This document shows, piece after piece, positions 10,837 to 23,472 of a DNA stretch of 64,000 bases (position 1 is its first letter; each line of letters opens with the position of its first letter). The stretch is taken from the NCBI RefSeq assembly GCF_018294505.1, contig NC_057809.1:414446104-414510103 (forward strand), read 5' to 3'. This DNA is from Triticum aestivum. Taxonomy: Eukaryota; Streptophyta; Magnoliopsida; Poales; Poaceae. Made by a program: the position numbers and the translations under genes. Under the pieces are notes generated by a model that was not told the origin of the DNA, made no database searches, and was given only the letters and a program-made list of their open reading frames with translations.

Positions 10837-12377
10837 TGCTACATCTTGAGCTTGCATTGGTTTTCCCCGAAGAGGAAGGGATGATGCAGCAGAGTAGCAT
10901 AAGTATTTCCCTCAGTTTTTGAGAACCAAGGTATCAATCCAGTAGGAGGCCACGCTCAAGTCCCTCGTACCCGCTCAAAGCGATAGCTACTCACAACCAA
11001 CGCAATTAGGGGTTGTCAATCCCTTCACGGTCACTTACGAGAGTGAGATCTGATAGATATAATATTTTTGGTATAAAGATGCAAAGTAAAAAAGCAAAGC
11101 AAGATTAAAGTGATGGAGATTGATATGATGAGAATAGACCCGGGGGCCATAGGTTTCACTAGTGGCTTCTCTCAAGAGCATAAGTATTCTACGGTGGGTG
11201 AACAAATTACTGTTGAGCAATTGACAGAATTGAGCATAGTTATGAGAATATCCAGGCATGATCATGTATATAGGCATCACATCCGTGACAAGTAGACCGA
11301 AATGATTTTGCATCTACTACTATTACTCCACTCATCGACCGCTATCCAGCATGCATCTAGAGTATTAAGTTAAAAACAGAGTAACGCCTTAAGCAAGGTG
11401 ACATGATGTAGAGAGATAAATTCATGCAATATGAAATAAACCCCATCTTGTTATCCTCGATGGCAACGATGCAATACGTGCCTTGCTGCCCCTTCTGTCA
11501 CTGGGAAAGGACACCGCAAGATCGAACCCAAAGCTAAGCACTTCTCCCATGGCAAGAACTACCAATCTAGTTGGCCAAACCAAACGGATAATTCGAAGAG
11601 ACTTGCAAAGATAACCAATCATACATAAAAGAATTCAGAGAAGATTCAAATATTATTCATAGATAGACTTGATCATAAACCCACAATTCATCGGTCTCAA
11701 CAAACACACCGCAAAAAGAAGATTACATCGAATAGATCTCCACAAGAGAGGGGGATAACTTTGTATTGAGATTCAAAGAGAGAGAAGAAGACATCTAGCT
11801 ACTAACTATGGACCCGAAGGTCTGAGGTAAACTACTCACACTTCATCGGAGAGGCTATGATGATGTAGAAGCCCTCCATGATGACGGCCCTCTTCCGGCG
11901 GAGCTCCGGAACAGGCCCCAAGATGGGATCTCGTGGATACAGAAAGTTGCGGCGGTGGAATTAGGTTTTTGGCTCCTGTTCTGATTGTTTGGGGGTACGT
12001 GTGTATATATAGGAGGAAGGAGTACGCCAGAGGAGCACCGAGGGGCCCACGAGGCACGGGGGGTGTGCCCTAGGGGGGGCGCCCCCACCCTCGTGACCGC
12101 CTCTTTTGTTCCTTGGAGCAAGATCCAAGTCTCCTGGATCACGTTCGGTGAGAAAATCACGTTCCCGAAGATTTTATTCCGTTTGGACTCCGTTTGATAT
12201 TCCGTTTCTTCAAAACAGTGAAATAGGCAAAAAACAGCAATTCTGGGCTGGGCCTCCGATTAATAGGTTAGTCCCAAAAATAATATAAAAGTGGAAAATA
12301 AAGCCCAATATAGTCCAAAACAGTAGATAATATAGCATGGAGCAATCTAAAATTATAGATACGTTGGAGACGTATCA
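10837..12377 (-). repeat. Element A 3' LTR
   Basis: 1541 bp, TGCTAC...GTATCA on the plus strand. It is flanked on the left by ACAAG and on the right by the polypurine tract. TATATATA at 12004-12011 marks the LTR core promoter position (minus orientation). Confidence 0.92.
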
Positions 12378-12392
12378 GGCATCCCCAAGCTT
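12378..12392 (-). other. Element A polypurine tract
   Basis: On the minus strand AAGCTTGGGGATGCC directly precedes the LTR start. This is the expected plus-strand primer position. The same motif recurs twice inside the element (14522-14538 and 14578-14593). Confidence 0.7.
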
Positions 12393-14132
12393 AATTCCTG
12401 TTCGTCCTCGAGTAGGTAAATGATAAAAAGAGAATTTTTGATGCGGAGTGGTACTTGGCATAATTTCAAAGCAAATCTTCTTAATTGTGGTATGAATATT
12501 CAGATTCGAAAGATTCAAGACAAAAGTTTATATTGACATAAAAATAATAATACTTCAAGCATACTAACAAAGCAATTACGTCTTCTCAAAATAACATGGC
12601 CAAAGAAAGTTATCCCTACAAAATCATATAGTCTGGATGTGCTCTATCTTCACCACACAAAGTATTTAAATCATGCACAACCCCGATGACAAGCCAAGCA
12701 ATTGTTTCGTACTCTAACTTTTTCAATCTTCACGCAATACATGAGCGTGGGCCATGGATATAACACTATAGGTGGAATAGAATGGTGGTTGTGGAGAAGA
12801 CAAAAAGGAGGGGAAGATAGTCTCACATGAACTAGGCGTATCAACGGGCTATGGAGATGCTCATCAATAGATATCAATATGAGTGAGTAGGGATTGCCAT
12901 GCAACTGATGCACTAGAGCTATAAGTATATGAAAGCTCAAAAAGAAACTAAGTGGGTGTGCATCCAACTTGCTTGCTCATGAAGTCCTAGGGCAATTTGA
13001 GGAAGCCCATCATTGGAATATACAAGCCAAGTTCTATAAATGTAAAATTCCCACTAGTATATGAAAGTGATAACATGAGAGACTCTCTACTATGAAAATC
13101 ATGGTGCTACTTTGAAGCATAAGTGTGGTAAGAGGATAGTAACATTGTCCCTTCTCTCTTTTTCTCTCATTTTTAATTTTATTTTTTTTATTTGGGCCTT
13201 TTCTCTTTTTTATATGGCCTCTTTTTATTTGGGCTTCTTTGGCCTCTTTTTTTTATTTTTCGTCCGAAGTCTCATCCCGACTTATGGGGGAATCATAGTC
13301 TCCATCATTCTTTCCTCACTTGGGACAATGCTCTAATAATGATGATCATCACACTTTTATTTTTCTTACAACTCAACAATTACAACTTGGTACTTAGAAC
13401 AAAATATGACTCTATATGAATGCATCCGGCGGTGTACCGGGATATGCAATATGACAATGATGGAGTGTGTCATGATGAACTAGATGGTGGAAAGTTGCAT
13501 GGCAATATATCTCGGAATGGCTATGGAAATGCCATAATAGGTAGGTATGGTGGCTGTTTTGAGGAAGGTATATGGTAGGTGTATGATACCTGCGAAAGGT
13601 GCGCGGTATTAGAGAGGCTAGCAAAGGTGGAAGGGTGAGAGTGCGTATGATTCATGGACTCAACATTAGTCATAAAGAACTCATATACTTATTGCAAAAA
13701 TCTAGAAGTTATCAAAGCAAAGTATTACGCGCATGCTCCTAGGGGGATAGATTGGTAGGAAAAGACCATCGCTCGTCCCCGACCGCCACTCATAAGGAAG
13801 ACAATCAATAAATAAATCATGCTCCGACTTCATCACATAACGGTTCACCATACGTGCATGCTACAGGAATCACAAACTTTAACACAAGTATTCTTTAAAT
13901 TCACAACTACTCAACTAGCATGACTTTAATATTATCACCTCCATATCTCAAAACAATTATCATGCTTCAGTCTTTTCTTAGTATTCAACACACTCAAAAG
14001 AAAGTTTCACAAATCTTGAATACCAAGCATATTATTATTAAGCAAATTACCATGATATTAAGAGACTCTCAAAATAATTTAAGTGAAGCATGAGAGATCA
14101 ATAGTTTCTTTAAAACAAATCCACCACCGTGC

Positions 14133-14340
14133 TCTAAAAGATCTAAGTGAAGCACATAAAGCAAAATTATAACGCTCAAAAGATATAAGTGAAGCATATA
14201 GAGAAAAATTAACTAGCTCAAAAGATATAAGTGAAGCACATAGAGCAAAACTACTTAGCTCAAAAGATATAAGTGAAGCACATAGAGCAAAACTACTTAG
14301 CTCAAAAGATATAAGTGAAGCACATAGAGTATTCTATCAA
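14133..14340. repeat. 42-bp tandem repeat in element A
   Basis: Units start at 14175, 14217, 14259 and 14301, each containing CTCAAAAGATATAAGTGAAG, and a diverged unit lies upstream at 14133. Element B has only two units at the equivalent place (41268-41340), so the copy number varies within the family. Confidence 0.85.
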
Positions 14341-14508
14341 ATTTTAATTCATGTATGGCTCTCTCAAAAGGTGTGTACAGAAAGGATGATTGTGGCATAC
14401 TAAGACACAAAGACACAAATAATACAAGACGCTCCAAGCAAAACACATATCATGTTGGTGAATAAAAATATAGCTCCAAGTAAATTACCGATGGAAGTGG
14501 ACGAAAGA

Positions 14509-14532
14509 GGGGATGCCTTCCGGGGCATCCCC
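14509..14532. other. Hairpin next to polypurine-like motif (element A)
   Basis: GGGGATGCC (14509-14517) and GGCATCCCC (14524-14532) form a 9-bp GC-rich stem with a 6-base loop. The stem arm is part of the polypurine motif repeated at 14578-14593 and at the LTR junction. Conserved in element B at 41517-41540. Confidence 0.7.
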
Positions 14533-15369
14533 AAGCTTTGACTTCTTGGTGTCCTTGGATTATCTTGGGGGTGCCATGGGCATCCCCAAGCTTAGGCTCT
14601 TTCCACTCCTTGTTCCATGATCCATCAAAAGAATTCACCCAAAACTTGAAAACTTCACAACACAAAACTCAAAATAGAAAACTCGTGAGCTCCGTTAGCG
14701 AAAGAAAACAAAAGACCACTTCAAGGTACTGTAATGAACTCATTCTTTATTTATATTGGTGTTAAACCTACTGTATCCCAACTTCTCTATGGATTATAAA
14801 CTATTTTACTAGCCATAGATTCATCAAAATAAGCAAACAACACACGAAAAACAGAATCTGTCAAAAACAGAACAGTCTGTAGTAATCTGTAGCTAGCGCA
14901 ATATCTGGAACCCCAAAAATTTTAAAATAAATTTATGGACATGAGGAATTTATCTATTAATCATCTGCAAAAAGAATTAACTATATATCACTCTTCAAAT
15001 AAAAATGACAGCAGTTCTCGTGAGCGCTAAAGTTTCTGTTTTTTACAGCAAGTTCAACAAGACTTTCCCCAAGTCTTCCCAATGATTCTACTTGGCACAA
15101 ACACTAATTAAACACAAAAAACACAACCAAAACAGAGGCTAAATAATTTATTTATTACTAAGCAGGAGAAAAAATCAAGGAATAAAAATAAAATTGGGTT
15201 GCCTCTCAACAAGCGCTATCGTTTAACGCCCCTAGCTAGGCATAAAAGCGAGGATAGATCTAGGTATTGCCATCTTTGGTAGGCAATCCATAAGTGGCTC
15301 TCATGATAGTTTCATATGGTAATTTTATTTTATTTGTTGGAAAGTGTTCCATGCCCTTTTTAATGGAAA

Positions 15370-17331
15370 TTAAAATCTAATATTCCCTTCCTTCATATCA
15401 ATAATCGCACCAACCGTTCTAAGGAAAGGTCTACCAAGAATTATAGGGCAAGAAGGATTGCAATCTATATCAAGAACAATGAAATCTACGGGCACATAAT
15501 TCCTATTTGAAACAATAAGAACATAATTAATCCTTCCCATAGGTTTCTTAATAGTAGAATCCGCAAGATGCAAGTTTAGAGAGAAATCATCAAGATTACG
15601 GAAATCTAGTAAATCACACAAAGTCTTGGGAATAGTAGAGACACTAGCACCCAAATCACACAAAGCATAAAACTCATGATATTTAATTTTAATTTTAATA
15701 GTTGGTTCCCATTCATCATAGAGTTTTCTAGGGATAGAAACTTTCAACTCAAGTTTTTCTCCATAAGATTGCATCAAGGCATCAACAATATGTTCGGTGA
15801 AGGCTTTATTTTGAGTATAAGCATGTGGAGAATTTAGCACGGATTGCAAAAAGGAAATACAATCAATTAAAGAGAAACTTTCATAATTAAATTCCTTGAA
15901 ATCCAATATAGTGGGTTTAGCAACATCTAGATTTTTATTTCTTTCAATCCCACTTTCATCAATTTCATCATTAAGATCTAGATACTCTGAATTTTTAGAA
16001 CGCCTTCTAGGTAAAGGAAGATCATATTCAGTTTCATCAAGATTCATATTGCAAAACAAAGATTTAATAGGGGACACATCAATAACTTTTAGATCTTCAT
16101 CTTGATTTTCATAGGAATTGGAAGAACATGCTTTAATAAAGGCATCTTTGGAAGCACGCATCCTAGCGGTTCTTTCCTTGCACTCATCAATGGAAATTCT
16201 CATGGCTTTGAGAGACTCATTATCATGCTTAGGAGGAATAGATCTAAGCTTTAAAGAATCAATCTCAGGAGAAATTCTATCAATGTTTCTAGCCAAATCA
16301 TCAACTTTAAGCAATTTCTCTTCAAGCAAAGCATTAAAATTCTTTTGTGAATTCATAAACTCTTTAACACTATTCTCAAATTCAGAGGGCATCTTATTAT
16401 AATTTCCATAAGAGTTGTTGTAGGAATTCCCATAATTATTAGGAGGATTACTAGGATATGGCCTAGGATTAAAATTCCCTCTATAAGCGTTGTTACCAAA
16501 ATTATTCCTACCAACAAAATTCACATCCATAGATTCATTGTTATTCTCAATCAAAGTAGACAAAGGCATATCATTAGGATCAGAAGAAACACTCTTAGTA
16601 GCAAATAATTTCATAAGTTCATCCATCTTTCCACTCAAAACATTTATTTCTTCTATCACATGCACTTTTTTATTAGAAGATCTTTCAGTATGCCATTGAG
16701 AATAATTAACCATAATATTATCTAGGAGTTTAGTAGCATCTCCTGAAGTGATTTCCATAAAAGTGCTTCCCGCAGATGAATCTAAAATATTTCTAGAAGC
16801 AAAATTCAATCCGGCATAATTTTTTTGTATGATCATCCACAATTTCAAACCATGAGTAGGGCAATTACATATCATTAATTTCATTCTCCCCCAAGCTTGT
16901 GCAACATGTTCATGATCTAGTTGTTTAAAGTTCATAATATCGTTTCTAAGAGAGATGATCTTAGCGGGAGGAAAATACTTAGAGATAAAATCATCTTTGC
17001 ACTTGTTCCATGAATCAATACTATTCTTAGGCAAAGACGAAAACCAAGCTTTAGCACGATCTCTAAGCGAAAAAGGAAATAGCTTTAATTTAACGACATC
17101 ATTATTGACATCTTTTTTCTTTTGCATATCACATAAATCAACAAAGCTATTCAGATGAGTAGCGGCATCTTCACTAGGAAGGCTGGCGAATTGATCTTTC
17201 ATAACAAGATTCAAGAAAGCAGTATTAATTTCACAAGATTCAACATCGGTAAGAGGAGCAATCGGAGTGCTAAGGAAATCATTATTGTTGGTATTGGTGA
17301 AGTCACACAATTTAGTATTATCTTGAGCCAT
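15370..17331 (-). CDS. gag: Gag-protease protein, intact frame (element A)
   Basis: The start chosen is ATG at 17331 (MAQDNTKLCDF), about 210 bases from the primer-binding site; the frame gives 653 residues with no stop. The Retrotrans_gag core is visible (AKAWFSSLPKNSIDSWNKC, then FISKYFPPAKI). An Asn/Gly/Tyr/Pro-rich linker follows (NNFGNNAYRGNFNP). A C-terminal aspartic protease has the active site DLGAS at about residue 559 and the flap-distal motif PIILGRPFLRT. No CCHC zinc knuckle is seen. The protein ends soon after the protease, where reverse transcriptase normally continues. The frame also runs open upstream to 17550 through leader sequence. The likely role is capsid formation and packaging of its own RNA, using pol from a relative. 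Confidence 0.88.
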   Translation of the reverse strand: MAQDNTKLCDFTNTNNNDFLSTPIAPLTDVESCEINTAFLNLVMKDQFASLPSEDAATHLNSFVDLCDMQKKKDVNNDVVKLKLFPFSLRDRAKAWFSSLPKNSIDSWNKCKDDFISKYFPPAKIISLRNDIMNFKQLDHEHVAQAWGRMKLMICNCPTHGLKLWMIIQKNYAGLNFASRNILDSSAGSTFMEITSGDATKLLDNIMVNYSQWHTERSSNKKVHVIEEINVLSGKMDELMKLFATKSVSSDPNDMPLSTLIENNNESMDVNFVGRNNFGNNAYRGNFNPRPYPSNPPNNYGNSYNNSYGNYNKMPSEFENSVKEFMNSQKNFNALLEEKLLKVDDLARNIDRISPEIDSLKLRSIPPKHDNESLKAMRISIDECKERTARMRASKDAFIKACSSNSYENQDEDLKVIDVSPIKSLFCNMNLDETEYDLPLPRRRSKNSEYLDLNDEIDESGIERNKNLDVAKPTILDFKEFNYESFSLIDCISFLQSVLNSPHAYTQNKAFTEHIVDALMQSYGEKLELKVSIPRKLYDEWEPTIKIKIKYHEFYALCDLGASVSTIPKTLCDLLDFRNLDDFSLNLHLADSTIKKPMGRINYVLIVSNRNYVPVDFIVLDIDCNPSCPIILGRPFLRTVGAIIDMKEGNIRF

Positions 17332-17540
17332 CACGACAAACAAGTAATCTAACACACGAGCAAACAAAAAGGCAAGCGGGCAAAAAGAGGCAAATAGAGA
17401 GGGAGGATAGAGAGAGAGAGGGTGAATAAAACGGCAAGGGTGAAGTGGGGGAGAGGAAAACGAGAGGCAAATGGCAAATAATGTAATGCGAGAGATAGGG
17501 ATTGTGATGGGTACTTGGTATGTTGACTTTTTGTGTAGAC

Positions 17541-17558
17541 TCCCCGGCAACGGCGCCA
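17541..17558 (-). other. Element A primer-binding site (Asp tRNA type)
   Basis: On the minus strand TGGCGCCGTTGCCGGGGA lies 11 bases inside the 5' LTR. It is the site used by Athila-like Gypsy elements, complementary to the 3' end of an aspartate tRNA. It appears intact. Confidence 0.85.
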
Positions 17559-17569
17559 GAAATCCTTCT

Positions 17570-19128
17570 TGCTATGTCTTGAGCTTGCGTTGGTTTTCCC
17601 CGAAGAGGAAGGGATGATGCAGCAGAGTAGCATAAGTATTTCCCTCAGTTTTTGAGAACCAAGGTATCAATCCAGTAGGAGGCCACGCTCAAGTCCCTCG
17701 TACCTGCACAAAGCGATAGCTACTTGCAACCAACGCGATTAGGGGTTGTCAATCCCTTCACGGTCACTTACGAGAGTGAGATCTGATAGATATAATATTT
17801 TTGGTATAAATATGCAAAGTAAAAAGTAAAGGCAAAGTAAAAAAGCAAAGCAAGATTAAAGTGATGGAGATTGATATGATGAGAATAGACCCAGGGGCCA
17901 TAGGTTTCACTAGTGGCTTCTCTCAAGAGCATAAGTATTCTACGGCGGGTGAACAAATTACTGTTGAGCAATTGACAGAATTGAGCATAGTTATGAGAAT
18001 ATCTAGGCATGATCATGTATATAGGTATCACGTCCGTGACAAGTAGACCGATACGATTCTGCATCTACTACTATTACTCCACTCATCGATCGCTATCTAG
18101 CATGCATCTAGAGTATTAAGTTAAAAACAGAGTAACGCCTTAAGCAAGGTGACATGATGAAGAGAGATAAATTCATGCAATATAAAATAAACCCCATCTT
18201 GTTATCCTCGATGGCAACGATGCAATACGTGCCTTGTTGCCCCTTCTGTCACTGGGAAAGGACACCGCAAGATCGAACCCAAAGCTAAGCACTTCTCCCA
18301 TGGCAAGAACTACCAATCTAGTTGGCCAAACCAAACGGATAATTCGAAGAGACTTGCAAAGATAACCAATCATACATAAAAGAATTCAGAGAAGATTCAA
18401 ATATTATTCATAGATAGACTTGATCATAAACCCACAATTCATCGGTCTCAACAAACACACCGCAAAAAGAAGATTACATCGAATAGATCTCCACAAGAGA
18501 GGGGGAGAACTTTGTATTGAGATTCAAAGAGAGAGAAGAAGCCATCTAGCTACTAACTATGGACCCAAAGGTCTGAGGTAAACTACTCACACTTCATCGG
18601 AGAGTCTATGATGATGTAGAAGCCCTCCGTGATGACGGCCCTCTTCCGGCGGAGCTCCAGAACAGGCCCCAAGATGGGATCTCGTGGATACAGAAAGTTA
18701 CGGCAGTGGAATTAGGTTTTTGGCTCCTGTTCTGATCGTTTGGGGGTACGTGTGTATATATAGGAGGAAGGAGTACACCAGAGGAGCACCGAGGGGCCCA
18801 CGAGGTAGGGGGCGTGCCCTAGGGGGGGGGTGCCCCCACCCTCGTGACCACCTCTTTTGTTCCTTGGAGCAGGGTCCAAGTCTCCTGGATCACGTTCGGT
18901 GAGAAAATCACGTTCCCGAAGATTTTATTCTGTTTGGACTCCGTTTGATATTCCGTTTCTTCGAAACACCGAAATAGGCAAAAAATAGCAATTCTGGGCT
19001 GGGCCTCTGGTTAATAGGTTAGTCCCAAAAATAATATAAAAGTGGAAAATAAAGCCCAATATAGTCCAAAACAGTAGATAATATAGCATGGAGCCATCAA
19101 AAATTATAGATACGTTGGAGACGTATCA
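17570..19128 (-). repeat. Element A 5' LTR
   Basis: 1559 bp, same ends as the left LTR. It differs from that LTR by scattered substitutions and by a short insertion near 17820-17840 containing an extra AGTAAA-type unit. TATATATA at 18755-18762 is the likely promoter for the minus-strand transcript. ACAAG follows at 19129-19133. Confidence 0.92.
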
Positions 19129-19625
19129 ACAAGCAATACTTTGATGTACGACAACCGTATGAGGATGGAATATGTAAGAAAAATAGGACGGCATGACATA
19201 TTCACAGCTACGATGTGTAAACTAAGCAGAAGGATTTTCAAGAAAATAGAAGTAATGCAAGCTAGACACCATATGAAAGATGCAACCAATATTACTCTGC
19301 CAAGTTAAAAGTGTCTTATCATAAGTGGCAATTCGAAAAATTAGAAGCAGTACAACGTAGAAACCAATGCAAGATGCAACCACTATCAAACTGCCATGTT
19401 AAAAGCGTCCAATCATGAGTGAATGATGCGGGATACACAACAACAATACTTTGATGTAAGAACATGGTATGATAGATAGATGCAGTGTATTCTAGACACA
19501 GAACGCCATGTCATATGCAAATGTATAACGTATAAACTCAACAGGTGCAATTTAATCAAAATATAAGAAATACAGGCTAGACAATATATGCAACATGAAA
19601 CCAATTATCACACTGTCAACTTAGA
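19129..19625. other. DNA transposon sequence after element A
   Basis: The ACAAG duplication is followed by CAATACTTTGATGT-like sequence that recurs in the neighbouring modules. No complete coding unit is seen. Confidence 0.5.
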
Positions 19626-22600
19626 GCAAGCACCTGTGATGGTGGAGTACGGGAGATGAACTCATCATGTAGACTTGGGACTTTAACTTCATTAGCAGTA
19701 GCAGTGGCAAATCTAGAGAGTCTCTGTTTACGTCGGTGCGGAGGACCACCAACATCCCCTAACTTACTATTTTCCTTTCTATTTTCTGATATTGCCTTAT
19801 GAAGTCAAAACCACAAGAAGATGAATAAAATTAGCTCTGCATAAGTGGTTGATGCATGATACAGAAGAACACTACTTTGATGTAAGGCAAGCGCAGGATA
19901 GGAGGATGGAATATATACAAAAAACAGACATCATTTCATATTCACACGTACGCTAGGAGGATGGAATATGTATGAAAAAACAGTAAGCGAAAGGCATTTC
20001 AACAAAATTAGAAGAAATGAAAGCTAGGCACCATATGAACATGCAACCAATATCACTCTATCAGGTAAAAAGTGTCTCGTCGTAAGTGTCATTTCAAGAA
20101 ATTAGAAGCAGTACAAGCTAGAAGACAATGCAAGATGCAACCTACATCAAGTCCCAAGTTAAATGTGTCTTATGGGTAAGTGATCATTGCAGGTATAAGT
20201 TGTAAGCTACGCAGATACAATTCAACATAATCAGAAGCAATACAAACTAGACATCATACGGAAAACACAACCACATATAAAAGTTCCAAGTTAGAGCAAG
20301 CACATGTGATGGTGGAGTAGGGGAGATGTGCCCATCATGTACACGTATGTTCTAGAAACAGGAACACGTGTCATATTCACATGCATTATGTGTAAAGCAA
20401 GGAGATGCAATTCAACAAAGTTAGAAGCAATACAAGCTAGACATCGTACGCAACATGCAACCACATATAATAGTGCCAAGTTAGAGCAAGCACCTGTGAT
20501 GGTGGAGTAGGGGAGATGTGCTCATCATCTACACAGCTACGTTGACTGTCGAGTCTTGTGTTGTCTTGCGAATCTTGTTGGGAGGATGGCGGAGTAGAAT
20601 CTGGAATGAACCCCTGTTTGAGTTGCTCCGAAGGACCACCATCATCCACTGCCGGACTAATTTCCTTTAGCTGTAATGATTTTGCATTGAAGTCAAACCG
20701 ATAAGAAAAAGGAATAAAATTCGCTCTTCGGAACTCATTCATGCATGATACTGACGAACACTACTCGGATGAAAGGAAAACACATGATGCGAGGATGGAA
20801 TATGTATGAAAAACAGGATGGTGTGACATATTCACACCTATGATGTGGTAACTAAGAAGAAGGCATTTCAACAAATTAGAAGCACTGCAAGCTAGACACC
20901 ATATGAAAGATGCAACCAATATCACTCTGCCAAGTTCAAACTGTATGGCGTTTCAACAAATTAGAAGCAGTACATGCTAGAAATCATATGCAAGACACAA
21001 CCAATATCACAGTGGCGACTTAAAGGTGCCTTATCATAAGTGACTGATGCGGGATATGCAAGAATAGTAGTCTGATGTAAGAACATTATGTGATCAGATA
21101 TAGTATGTTCTAGAAACAGGAACATATGTCATATTCACAGGCATTATGTGTAAAGTAAGCAGATGCAATTCAACAAAGTTAGAAGCAATAGTACAAGCTA
21201 GACATCATACGCAACATGCAACCACATATAATAGTGCCAAGTTAGAGCAAGCACCTGTGATGGTGGAGTAGGGGAGATGTGCTCATCATCTACACAGCTA
21301 CGTTGACTATCTAGCCTTGCGTTGTCTTGCGAATCTTGTTGGGAGGATGGCGGAGTAGAATCTGTAGAGAACCTCCATTTCAGTTGCTCGGAAGGACCAC
21401 TATCATCCAATGCGTTGCCAATTTCCTTCAGCTTTATTGATTTTGCATTGTGAGGTCAAACCGACAAGAAAAAGGAATATAATTCGCTCTTCAGAACTCA
21501 TTCATGCATGATACTGATGAACACCACTGTGATGAAAGGCAAAGTCATGATACAAGGATGGAATATGTACGGAAAAATGGACGACTTGACATATTCACAC
21601 CTATGATGTGGTAACTAAGCAGAAGGCACTTCAACAAATTAGAAGCACTGCAAACTAGACACCATATGAAAGGTGCAATCAATATCACTCTGCCAAGTTA
21701 AAACTGTCTCGTCATAGGTGGCGTTCATCAAACTAGAATCAATACATGCTAGAAATCATATTCAAGACGCAAACCAATATCACACTGCCAACTTAAAGGT
21801 GTCCCATCATAAGTGACTGATGCAGGATACACAAGAAAGAGTAGTTTCATGTAAGAACATGGTGTGATAGACATATATAGTATGTGCCAAAAACAGGAAA
21901 GCGTGTCATATTCACACGTATCATGTGTAAGCTAAGAAGATGCAGTTTACACTAATTAGGAGCAATACAAGCTAGACACCATATGCAACATGCAACCAGA
22001 TATCACACTGCCAAGTTAGAGCAAGCACCTTGGATGGTGGAGTAGGGGAGCGGAGACTTGGACCTTGTAATGCACTATCAGTACAAGGAGAATCGGTACA
22101 GATGCTTCGTTTACGTTGCTGCAGAGGACCACCATCATCGCCTTCCTTACTCTTTTCCTTCCTCTTTCTTGATTTTGCCTTGTCAAGTCAAACCCACAAG
22201 AAAAAGGAATAAAATTTGCTCTTCAGAACTCATTGATGCATGATACTGATGAACACTACTTTCATGTAAGGCAGCCGCATGATAGGAGGATGGAATATGT
22301 ATGAAAAACAGGACGGCGTGACATATTGACATGTATGATGTATAAAGTGTAAACTAAGCACAAGGTGCTTGAACTTGTTAGAATCAATGCAAGCTAGAAA
22401 CCATATGAAAGATGAAACCAATATCACTCTGCCAAATTAAAAGGGTGCCCTAACAAATGTATTTGACCAAATTAGAAGCAATACATGGCAACAGGCTAGA
22501 AATAATATGCAATATGCAACGAATAAAGGTGACTCATCGTAAGTGATTGATGCAGGATACAGAAGAGAGGTAGTTTCATGTAAGAACAAGGTTAACACAT

Positions 22601-23200
22601 AGATGTAGTGTGTACCAAAAATAGGAAGGCATGTCATATTCACAGGTATAATGTGTAAACTAAGCAGATGCAATTTACCCTAATTAGAAGCATTACAAGC
22701 TAGACACCATATGCAACATGCAACCACATATCACACTGCGAAGTTAGAGCAAGCACCTGTGATGGTGGTGTGGGGGAATTACGGTCATCAACTAGAGAGC
22801 TACGTTGACTATCTTCATTTAGCCTGGCTGTTTCTTGAGAATCATGTGGGGAGGATGACACTGCACTCTTTAAACGAGTATGGCGTCTGACAGTAACTCA
22901 CTTGGGTGACTGTCCCATCATAAGTGATTGACGAGGGATACAAAAGAGCATTAGTTTGATGTACGAACATGGTTATTAGACATATGTAGTATGTATCAAA
23001 AACAAGAAGGCATGTCATTATCAAAGGTATAATGTGTAAAGTAAGCAGATGCAATTTAAGCAAATTGGAAGCAATACAAGATAGACACCATATGCAACAT
23101 GCAACCACATTTGACAGCGCGAAGTTAAAGCAAGCACCTAGGATGGTTGTGTGTGGCAATTGAGATCATCAACTGCAGAGCTATGTTTACTGTCTCCAAC
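19626..23200 (-). repeat. Tandem duplicated exon modules of the DNA transposon
   Basis: A segment containing GCAAGCACCTGTGATGGTGG recurs at about 19626, 20298, 20490, 21252, 22023, 22753 and 23136. The main spacing is 0.73-0.86 kb. Each module has an intron-like part (GCAATACAAGCTAGACACCA) and a minus-strand exon rich in Ser, Pro, Gln and Asp (for example STPPSSQQDSQDN at 20437-20742 and again at 21198-21410). Downstream of each exon a GAACTCATTNATGCATGATAC phrase also recurs. The modules look like serial duplications of one exon-intron unit. The encoded segments are low complexity, have no recognised domain, and most copies carry stops. Confidence 0.7.
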
Positions 23201-23472
23201 TGCTGACACTGCACCCTCTAGAGCGCTGAAACGCTTAGTGCTTATCTTCGAATTACACTGGAGCAACTTCTGTCTTTTCTTTTCTGCATTCATCAACATT
23301 GCGTCAGAGTCTGAAATACCCATGCATAAAAAAACAATAGTGTGAGTATGGGTGAAGTGTGTGCACAAATAGTACAGTGTAAAGGTAGCAGATAGCAGGC
23401 GGTGAGAAATAAATGACGGGAGACATATGACAGCTCTATAACATGCATGGCACACTAAATTACTACAGGATT

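Larger units (their letters stand above)
12393..15369. other. Element A long non-coding 3' internal region
   Basis: About 3 kb with no credible gene on either strand, occupying the place where pol would be. It contains a polypyrimidine run near 13150-13260, a 42-bp tandem repeat, a strong hairpin and two extra polypurine-like motifs. Element B has the same region in the same order, so it is a family trait and not random filler. Confidence 0.75.
10837..19128 (-). mobile_element. Element A: complete gag-protease-only Gypsy element (WHAM/Sabrina type)
   Basis: It has two LTRs (10837-12377 and 17570-19128) in the same orientation. The 5-bp target duplication ACAAG is perfect (10832-10836 and 19129-19133). 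The primer-binding site at 17541-17558 shows transcription on the minus strand, with the right LTR as 5' LTR. The only coding region is gag plus protease (15370-17331). The 3 kb between it and the 3' LTR holds no reverse transcriptase, RNase H or integrase, so mobility would need enzymes from another element. Removing it rejoins transposon sequence that resembles the repeats beginning near 19855, which confirms a nested insertion. Confidence 0.92.
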
